DNA from: Candidatus Kuenenia stuttgartensis
GTDB lineage: Bacteria > Planctomycetota > Phycisphaerae > Sedimentisphaerales > CAMDDF01
Direction of reading: 5' to 3'
DNA: 48,168 nt
Assembly: GCA_945890885.1 (NCBI GenBank)
Contig: CAMDDF010000003.1
Coordinates: forward strand, 1 to 48,168
The notes below the pieces were generated by a model. It had not been told where the DNA came from and made no database searches. It was given only the letters and a program-made list of their open reading frames with translations. Shown piece by piece: positions 42,671-48,168 of the stretch. A program made the translations under genes and the position numbers. Every line of letters begins with the position of its first letter. Positions within the stretch are counted from its first letter, which is position 1.

Positions 42671-43141
42671 ATGGAATTAAATAAAGAACTGGCTCAAAAG
42701 TTAAATCTGCCAGCAATGAGCCAAATTGGAATTGTAGTAAAAAGTATAGATCAAACGGTAAAATACTATGAAAACGTCCTTGGACTTGGGCCGTTTGTTG
42801 AGCCAGAGATCAATTACAGCGACAAGCAGTACCATGGCAAACCAGCAGATTTTGCAATTAGAATGTCTTTTTGTTCGCTGGGGCCTATCGAATTAGAACT
42901 TATCGAACCGATTACTGAGCCTACAATTTATCATGATTTTCTAAAGGAAAAAGGCGAAGGTATCCATCATATCGGTTTTGATGTAAAAGACATGGATGAG
43001 AGAATTAAGGTTTGCGCAGAAATGGGCATTGATGTATTGCAAATGGGACGTACGCCAGCAGGAGGATTTGCATATCTCAATACTGAAAAAATTGGCGGCG
43101 TAATATTCGAGTTAATACAACGGAAATGCCGAAGAGCATAG
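42671..43141 (+). CDS. VOC-family (methylmalonyl-CoA epimerase-like) protein
   Basis: A 156-aa protein with two VOC modules. Metal positions: Gln in MSQIGIVV, Glu in GPIELELIEP, His in GIHHIGFDV and Glu in GVIFELIQ; the Gln-Glu-His-Glu set is compatible with metal binding and is also the pattern where methylmalonyl-CoA epimerases vary. ATG 42671 is chosen with AAGGA about 7 nt upstream; the frame is open nine codons further. It directly follows the E1-lipoyl fusion, as the other VOC protein (28112) belongs to the other E1 operon, so a shared role linked to the E1 product is suggested. Confidence 0.82.
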   Translation: MELNKELAQKLNLPAMSQIGIVVKSIDQTVKYYENVLGLGPFVEPEINYSDKQYHGKPADFAIRMSFCSLGPIELELIEPITEPTIYHDFLKEKGEGIHHIGFDVKDMDERIKVCAEMGIDVLQMGRTPAGGFAYLNTEKIGGVIFELIQRKCRRA

Positions 43142-43180
43142 TGTTGGCTCGGTACTTCAAAATATACAGAGGTTGGAATA

Positions 43181-43269
43181 ATGACGGCTAAATATGATTT
43201 CAAAGATAACGGCCATAATATAGTTGTCGATGGTGGCTGGACATGTGTGGTTTTAACAGGGATTTTTGA
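43181..43269 (+). pseudogene. SDR gene reduced to its two ends
   Basis: ATG 43181 starts MTAKYDFKD, as an SDR N-terminus would, then jumps directly to NGHNIVVDGGWTC (from 43208), the C-terminus of the SDR at 44985-45788. A 2-nt insertion after GGACATG shifts the frame; in the shifted frame the last codons still read FNRDF and stop at 43267-43269. About 230 internal codons are absent. The intact frame runs on to TAG at 43357, past the ribokinase start, giving a 58-codon ORF unlikely to be functional. Confidence 0.7.
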
Positions 43270-43350
43270 AATTATGATACAAAAATTTCCTTACAGACGA
43301 ATTAAAAGAACCATGAATAGAGAATTGGTAAATAGCGTAGAGAGGCGAAC

Positions 43351-44274
43351 ATGGTAGGAAATATTGTCATAGCAGGGAGTTGTCTTATTGCGCTGTCAAT
43401 GAAGGCGGAACGGTTTCCACAAGTAGGCGAAACGGTTGTTGCCAATATGTTTTTTGAAGAAACAGGCGGCAAAGGAACTAACCAAGCGATAGCAGCATCA
43501 AAACTTGGAAGCCGAGTCTCATTGATTGGATGTGTTGGAAATGACAAGTTCGGGAAAGCAATACTACAGGATCTAAATAAATTTACTGTAGACACTCAGG
43601 CAGTACGTATAGATGATTCCTGCCAGTCAGGCACCGCCTTTATTCTCATAAATGATCACGGTGATAATATGATAAGCATATTGCCTGGAGCGAATTTCAA
43701 ACTTACCAATGATGATTTTGAAAATAATCTTGATGTTATAAGAAAAAGCGATATTATTGGTTTTCAGCTTGAAAATAATATTGATTTTGTTGAGTACGGA
43801 ATTAAAAGGGCAAATGAACTTGGTATTAAAACGCTTTTGGATCCTGCACCAGCGCGGCATTTAAATGATTCTGTTTATGCCCATCTTGATTATATAAAAC
43901 CAAATGAAAGCGAAGCTTCATTATTGACGAAAATTAGTGTTACAGATATAGATAGTGCATTCAAAGCTGCTGAATGGTTTCTGGATAAAGGTGTTAAAAA
44001 CTCTATCATTACTCTTGGTCAAAAGGGAGTTGTAATATTAAACCATAAAATAAAGCACTATGTAGTGCCTCCGAAGACCAAGGCTGCAGATCCAACGGGT
44101 GCTGGTGATATATTCAGCGGCGCGTTAATGCACTGCCTGACTAATAAGATGGATTTGACAGCTGCTTGTGAATTCGCAGTTTATGCTGCGACATTTTCAG
44201 TTCGTCAAGTTGGTGTTATACAATCAATGCCTACAGAACAAGAAGTGATTGATTTTAGAAATTCTCAAACATAA
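43351..44274 (+). CDS. rbsK: ribokinase (PfkB family)
   Basis: A 307-aa sugar kinase of the ribokinase/deoxyribokinase group. GGKGTNQAIAASKLG (38-52) is the sugar-binding Gly motif and ADPTGAGDIFSGAL the ATP/catalytic Asp motif; LDPAPARHL and KPNESEASLL are also standard. The normally conserved N-terminal GSINxD segment reads GSCLIALSM, so the Asp that contacts the ribose hydroxyls is missing, suggesting a different pentose or deoxy sugar. DeoC follows 12 bp later. A ribokinase-DeoC pair is the arrangement used for deoxyribose (deoxyribokinase then deoxyribose-phosphate aldolase), which I regard as a plausible reading. Confidence 0.85.
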   Translation: MVGNIVIAGSCLIALSMKAERFPQVGETVVANMFFEETGGKGTNQAIAASKLGSRVSLIGCVGNDKFGKAILQDLNKFTVDTQAVRIDDSCQSGTAFILINDHGDNMISILPGANFKLTNDDFENNLDVIRKSDIIGFQLENNIDFVEYGIKRANELGIKTLLDPAPARHLNDSVYAHLDYIKPNESEASLLTKISVTDIDSAFKAAEWFLDKGVKNSIITLGQKGVVILNHKIKHYVVPPKTKAADPTGAGDIFSGALMHCLTNKMDLTAACEFAVYAATFSVRQVGVIQSMPTEQEVIDFRNSQT

Positions 44275-44286
44275 GGAAAAATATTT

Positions 44287-44973
44287 ATGTGGACAAAAGA
44301 AAAAGTTTCCGCAACTATAGACCATGCTGTCCTGAAGCCATCATTTACAGATAATGATGTAATAAAAGGCTGTGAATTAGGCAGGAAATACAAAGTTGCA
44401 AGCGTCTGCGTAAGGCCGAGCGATGTTGCTTTAGCTAAAAAACAACTTCATGGCAGTGGAGTAAAGACATCCGTCGTTGTAGGATTTCCTCATGGAGCTA
44501 ATCGCAGTGAGACAAAGGCCTTGGAAGCGAAACTTGCTATTGAAGATGGAGCCGAAGAGCTGGATATGGTTTTGAACATCGGCAAGTTACTCTCAGGTGA
44601 TTACGAGTATGTTAAAAACGACATAAAAGCAGTGGTAAAGGAGGCCAAGAAATTCGGCGTTCTGGTAAAAGTTATATTTGAAATATATTATCTTACTAAT
44701 CAGCAGATCCAAGATGCCACTAAGTTGTCGATTGAAGCAGGCGCTGATTTCGTAAAGACTTCAACTGGATTTGCAGAAGGTTCTGCAACAATTGAAGCTG
44801 TGGATATTATGATAAAAACTGCAGCTGGCAGAATTAAGGTTAAACCATCAGGCGGAATTAGAAACTTTGAAGACGCTGTCAGATTCCTTGAGCTGGGAGC
44901 CGACCGGCTTGGTGTGGGATCAACCGAGAAAGTTCTCGGAGATTCCGTTGCAAACGACAATGAAAACTATTAA
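44287..44973 (+). CDS. deoC: deoxyribose-phosphate aldolase
   Basis: A 228-aa class I aldolase that splits 2-deoxyribose-5-phosphate into acetaldehyde and glyceraldehyde-3-phosphate. The Schiff-base Lys157 is in FVKTSTGF, the second Lys186 in VKPSGGIR, and the acid Asp93 in ELDMVLN, so the catalytic Asp-Lys-Lys triad is complete. SVCVRPSDV and VGFPHGANR are normal; IFEIYYL replaces the more usual VILET segment. Its TAA overlaps by one base an ATG in front of the next gene. The acetaldehyde product could feed an aldehyde dehydrogenase. Confidence 0.92.
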   Translation: MWTKEKVSATIDHAVLKPSFTDNDVIKGCELGRKYKVASVCVRPSDVALAKKQLHGSGVKTSVVVGFPHGANRSETKALEAKLAIEDGAEELDMVLNIGKLLSGDYEYVKNDIKAVVKEAKKFGVLVKVIFEIYYLTNQQIQDATKLSIEAGADFVKTSTGFAEGSATIEAVDIMIKTAAGRIKVKPSGGIRNFEDAVRFLELGADRLGVGSTEKVLGDSVANDNENY

Positions 44974-44984
44974 TGAGGATAGCT

Positions 44985-45788
44985 ATGTCTGATAATATAA
45001 AATTAAAGTTTGATACCAAAGTGGCGATTGTAACTGGCTCTGCTGGTGGAATCGGTAAAGCAATCGCTGAAAAACTCTACCAAAACGGTGCTAATGTAAT
45101 TATTTCAGACGTTCAGATTGAACAAGGTCAGGAAACAGCCAGAAGCTTAGGTAAACGAGCAATTTTTATACCTTGCGATATCTCTGATTCATCGCAGGTC
45201 AATTCGTTAATCGATGCGGTAGTTCAACAGTTTGGGCGATTGGATATTATGGTTAATAATGCCGGCATAAATTCAGGAAGGCCGGAAGATAGAGTTACGG
45301 TTGACAAATATCCCGACGCAACCTGGCACAAGATGATAAATGTTGACCTTAACGGAACATTTTATTGCTGTAAGGCGGCAGCCGGAGTTATGGTAAAACA
45401 GAAATTTGGTTCTATCATAAATATATCATCAATCGCTGGCGTGGTGGCACTCAGACTTCAAATAGGATTTGTGGCAGCTAAGGCGGCAATCATCAAGATG
45501 ACAGAGGCAATGGCTTGCGAGCTGGCCCCGATGGGTATCAGGGTTAATGCAGTGTCGCCAGGATCGACTTTGACAGAAGGAACACGAAAACTTTTTTATA
45601 GCAAAGAAGGCAGCTTCAGCGACATGGCAGCACGTGTTGTTTCTTTTATTCCTCAGGGAAGGCCTGGCGAAGCGGATGAAATAGCAGATGCGGTTTTATT
45701 TTTGGCATCAGATTCGGCTTCGTATATAAATGGCCACAACATCGTCGTTGATGGCGGCTGGACATGCGGATTTAACAGGGATTTCTAA
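44985..45788 (+). CDS. short-chain dehydrogenase (third), catalytic Tyr replaced
   Basis: A 267-aa SDR with normal cofactor loop VTGSAGGIG (16-24), NNAG (91-94), NISS (Ser149) and Lys166, but Phe162 stands where catalytic Tyr should be (GFVAAK rather than YxxxK; codon TTT at 45478-45480). Everything else, including SYINGHNIVVDGGW, looks normal. ATG 44985 is chosen for GAGGA 5 nt upstream; an ATG four codons earlier overlaps the deoC stop. It may be a non-oxidoreductase SDR or use another base. A gutted paralogue lies at 43181-43269. Confidence 0.85.
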   Translation: MSDNIKLKFDTKVAIVTGSAGGIGKAIAEKLYQNGANVIISDVQIEQGQETARSLGKRAIFIPCDISDSSQVNSLIDAVVQQFGRLDIMVNNAGINSGRPEDRVTVDKYPDATWHKMINVDLNGTFYCCKAAAGVMVKQKFGSIINISSIAGVVALRLQIGFVAAKAAIIKMTEAMACELAPMGIRVNAVSPGSTLTEGTRKLFYSKEGSFSDMAARVVSFIPQGRPGEADEIADAVLFLASDSASYINGHNIVVDGGWTCGFNRDF

Positions 45789-47044
45789 TGATACACCATT
45801 TTCCATATAAAGAATTTGACCCGATTGAAATACCTGAAAAAAATATATCAGGATTTTATACTCTGTCTGATAATCAAAAATTCGTAGATGAATCAGAATT
45901 GATAAAAAATGCTCTGGAGAATCCTATAGGGAGCAGCAGGCTTTGTAAAATGGTTAAGCCTGATATGAAAATAGTAGTAGTGGTTGATGACAATAGTCGA
46001 AATACCAGAACAGATTTAATGCTACCGATGGTTCTGGCAGAGGTTGAAAAGGCTGGAGTTAAACGGGAGAATCTTACGGTATTTATTGCACTCGGCACAC
46101 ACCGCAAGATGACAGAAAATGAGATAGCAGAAAAATATACCGCGGCCATTGCAGATAATTACAGGTTTGTAAATCCCGACTGGAAAAATTCATTAGAATA
46201 CGGTTTGGCAGGATACTCTTCTTCTAATTTTCCAATTAAAATACACAAGGAAATACTAAATTCTGATTTTGTAATTGGCGTAGGTCAGACGATTCCGCAT
46301 ATGATAGCCGGTTTTGGCGGCGGATGTAAAATAATCAATCCAGGTTGTGCGGATGGTGAGACTATTGGGTATATGCATTGGCTTTGCAGTGAAGCTGAAG
46401 ATGGAAAACTTTTTGCGGTAAGAGATAATCCGGTTCGTCAGGTAATTGACGAAGTGGGCATAAAAGCCGGATTAAAGTTTATTATTAATGAGGTTCCGGG
46501 CGGCAGCGGCAAGATTGGCGGAGTTTTTGCTGGAAATCCGATTGAGGCACATCGGCAGGCGTGCGAATTTGCAAAAAAAACATGCCAGGTGAAACTTAAA
46601 GAAAAAACAGATATTGTGATTGCTGATTCATATCCAGCAGATATGGATTTTTGGCAGGCATTGAAAGGCCTCAATGCGGCTTATGGTGCCGTGAAAGACG
46701 GCGGAACGGTAATTTTGGTATCAACCTGCCCGGAAGGCACAAGCTCGCAACATTCAACATTAACAGATATCGGATATATTGCCGTAGAAAAAATCAAACT
46801 AATGCTTGAGGCAGGTAAACTTGACAAGGCCGTCGCTGCTAACTTATTTCTCGGAAGAAAACTTATAGATAAAGCTGATACGATCCTGGTTACAAAAGGA
46901 ATATCCAAAGGTGATACTTTAAGTATGGGCTTTGGATGGGCCGAAAATCCTGAATCGGCATTGAAAGAGGCTATGAAAAAACATGGCGAGGATGCGAAAA
47001 TAAATATACTTTACAAGGCATCTAAAATGGTTTGTGTTTTATGA
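45788..47044 (+). CDS. larA: LarA-family nickel-pincer racemase/epimerase
   Basis: A 418-aa member of the LarA (lactate racemase) family, which uses a nickel pincer nucleotide cofactor to invert the C2 of 2-hydroxyacids; relatives act on lactate, malate and aldonates. Key residues of Lactobacillus LarA (His108, His174, Lys184, His200) appear with a constant offset of three: His105 in LGTHRKM, His171 in TIPHMIAG, Lys181 in GGGCKIINPG and His197 in YMHWL. The cofactor synthesis genes larB, larC, larE are not in the window. TAATG overlap with the SDR and AGGGA upstream. In a sugar-acid operon an aldonate 2-epimerase is more likely than lactate racemase. Confidence 0.88.
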   Translation: MIHHFPYKEFDPIEIPEKNISGFYTLSDNQKFVDESELIKNALENPIGSSRLCKMVKPDMKIVVVVDDNSRNTRTDLMLPMVLAEVEKAGVKRENLTVFIALGTHRKMTENEIAEKYTAAIADNYRFVNPDWKNSLEYGLAGYSSSNFPIKIHKEILNSDFVIGVGQTIPHMIAGFGGGCKIINPGCADGETIGYMHWLCSEAEDGKLFAVRDNPVRQVIDEVGIKAGLKFIINEVPGGSGKIGGVFAGNPIEAHRQACEFAKKTCQVKLKEKTDIVIADSYPADMDFWQALKGLNAAYGAVKDGGTVILVSTCPEGTSSQHSTLTDIGYIAVEKIKLMLEAGKLDKAVAANLFLGRKLIDKADTILVTKGISKGDTLSMGFGWAENPESALKEAMKKHGEDAKINILYKASKMVCVL

Positions 47045-47814
47045 ATGGTAAAACGAAAATGCTAAAACTTCAAGATATATCAAATCATATTCCTAAGAAA
47101 AATAATATGTTGATTTATTGGCTTGGCGGCGGCGGTTTTGTGTTTAAGTTCAGCGATAAAACGACGATTTGCATTGATCCATATCTTAGCAATTCGGTGG
47201 AAAGGTTATTTGGATTTAAACGGCTGATACAGCCGCCGATAACACCTGAGGCGCTGAAATATGATGCTCTTTTAGTAACACACGAACACGGGGATCATCT
47301 CGATATAGATATATTTGAGACACTCGTCAAAAAAAATCCTAAGTCAAAAACTTTTACCGTTAAAAGCTGCAAAGATTTTGTTGATGGATATACTTCAAAT
47401 TATATTATAGTGGAACCAGGAAAAACATACGATGCCGGCATGATAAAAATTGAGCCTGTTCCAGCAGACCATGGAGAATTAAGCCCCGATGCGGTAGGCT
47501 TCATGCTTTATTTTGCAAACAGGAAGATATATTTCACTGGCGACACCTCATTAAATTATGAAAAAATGGACTATGCAATAAGCTTAAAACCTGATATTCT
47601 TATACCATGCATCAATGGAGCATATGGAAATATGAATGAAATGGAAGCCGCTGTGCTTGCTGAAAAATGCAACTCGAAAATCGTGATACCGAGTCATTAT
47701 GGTTTATTTAAGGAACATGGCGGCAATGCTGAACTTTTTAGAGACAATATTTTAAAAATCTCGCCAGATTCCAACTGTATTATCTTGGGCCTGGGCGAAG
47801 GCGCAGAATCATAA
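47041..47814 (+). CDS. MBL-fold metallohydrolase, UlaG-like
   Basis: A 257-aa metallo-beta-lactamase-fold protein with VTHEHGDHLD (HxHxDH), PADHGELS and FTGDTSL, and C-terminal SHYG, as in UlaG L-ascorbate-6-phosphate lactonase and YycJ-like relatives. It could open a sugar lactone to the aldonic acid, which suits the operon. Its ATG 47041 lies in a 4-base overlap (ATGA) with the larA stop; no clear Shine-Dalgarno is visible and an ATG six codons later is an alternative. Confidence 0.85.
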   Translation: MNGKTKMLKLQDISNHIPKKNNMLIYWLGGGGFVFKFSDKTTICIDPYLSNSVERLFGFKRLIQPPITPEALKYDALLVTHEHGDHLDIDIFETLVKKNPKSKTFTVKSCKDFVDGYTSNYIIVEPGKTYDAGMIKIEPVPADHGELSPDAVGFMLYFANRKIYFTGDTSLNYEKMDYAISLKPDILIPCINGAYGNMNEMEAAVLAEKCNSKIVIPSHYGLFKEHGGNAELFRDNILKISPDSNCIILGLGEGAES

Positions 47815-47826
47815 TTATGGAGCGTT

Positions 47827-48168
47827 ATGTCTTATCCATTTGAATATGTAGTAAGTCAACTAAAAAAACACAATGTTCGTTTTGATGTTTTTTGTCCTGA
47901 TAAAAATTCTGCTGCCGTAGTTTTGTCGGATTATAACCGCATTCTCGGTGCATGGCCCGATATTCAGATGGAATGTCCTCTATGGATAAACGAAAAATTT
48001 CTTGAAAACCCGAACGATAAATCTGTTGTATGGGCGAATCCTGGGGGACATCGTGTATGGGTGGCACCAGAAAAAGAATTTTTTATTTCCGACTTAAACA
48101 AGCCTTTTGAAACATATAAAGTTCCCAAGGAAATGGACCCTGGCACGTATGATTACAAAATGGAAAGC
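47827..48168 (+). CDS. start-only protein, aldose-epimerase-like or DUF4380-like N-terminus (partial)
   Basis: The first 114 codons of a gene cut by the window edge, starting MSYPFEYVVSQLKK with GGAG 5 nt upstream and 12 bp after the UlaG-like gene. The segment WANPGGHRVWVAPEKEF resembles the carbohydrate-mutarotase-like DUF4380/DUF6786 proteins, in which a GGHRxW motif is typical; this is from memory and the match is short. No stop is present in the window, so family and length cannot be fixed. Confidence 0.6.
   Translation, partial: MSYPFEYVVSQLKKHNVRFDVFCPDKNSAAVVLSDYNRILGAWPDIQMECPLWINEKFLENPNDKSVVWANPGGHRVWVAPEKEFFISDLNKPFETYKVPKEMDPGTYDYKMES

Noticed and set aside
1-48168. tRNA or rRNA genes
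   Set aside because: No cloverleaf with a T-loop GTTCGA-type motif and no rRNA stretch was seen on either strand. I scanned by eye only.

Overview
The window is about 48 kb of a bacterial chromosome with a low to moderate G+C content (about 40-45% in the coding lines I counted by hand). The gene content points to a planctomycete-like heterotroph, most likely class Phycisphaerae. The signs are a secreted protein with a dockerin-type tail, a HAF-repeat protein with a PEP-CTERM sorting tail, ClpC with a UVR segment, a Gfo/Idh/MocA oxidoreductase and many sugar-acid enzymes. The lineage is an inference from style, because no rRNA or other marker gene is present.

Layout. 1-5.3 kb (minus strand): pta-ackA acetate pathway and clpC. 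5.5-8.4 kb: a small coiled-coil protein (minus), a dockerin-tailed secreted protein and a two-TM helical-repeat protein (both plus), the last two with readable sigma70-type promoters. 8.4-12.6 kb: an accessory, repeat-rich tract with a structured transcript and terminator (8490-8772), a run of tiny hairpins, a 100-bp direct repeat, a membrane protein, a HAF/PEP-CTERM protein and a 105-nt rod-like inverted repeat followed by a terminator. 12.6-15.8 kb: a processive-type GT2 with a small membrane partner (minus), facing a HAD phosphatase and an M48 lipoprotein protease (plus).

16.1-19.5 kb (minus): a DeoR regulator, a class III aminotransferase and a Gfo/Idh/MocA dehydrogenase. They diverge from a plus-strand amino-sugar-like operon (19.6-26.2 kb): GntR/UTRA regulator, NagA-like deacetylase, MFS transporter, NagB-like isomerase, glycerate kinase and a ceramidase-like protein. 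The operon once ended in an FGGY sugar kinase. Only its first 13 codons and a C-terminal piece remain, and a PPi-type phosphofructokinase gene of higher G+C, followed by a small MITE-like element, now sits between them.

28.1-33.6 kb (minus): aldehyde dehydrogenase, fused 2-oxoacid dehydrogenase E1 alpha-beta, ACT-domain malic enzyme and a VOC protein. They diverge from an FCD-type GntR regulator whose promoter contains a 12-bp palindrome. 34.4-48.2 kb (plus): a second FCD regulator heads a tightly packed catabolic operon of at least 14 genes. It holds three SDRs, a cupin, a D-2-hydroxyacid dehydrogenase, a KDPG-type aldolase, a KDG-type kinase, an E1 alpha-E1 beta-lipoyl triple fusion, a VOC protein, a ribokinase, DeoC, a LarA-type nickel racemase/epimerase, an UlaG-like metallohydrolase and a start-only ORF that runs off the end. 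Between the VOC protein and the ribokinase lies an SDR gene reduced to its two ends.

How it may work together. The right-hand operon reads as a sugar-acid pathway: oxidation or epimerisation of an aldonate-like substrate (SDRs, LarA, hydroxyacid dehydrogenase), phosphorylation (KDG-type kinase, ribokinase), retro-aldol cleavage (KDPG aldolase, DeoC) and decarboxylation of the resulting 2-oxoacid (E1-lipoyl fusion). Acetyl-phosphate metabolism by Pta-AckA could drain the product. The substrate is not identifiable from sequence. This operon, its triple-fusion enzyme and the two non-coding structured elements are the best candidates for something undescribed.
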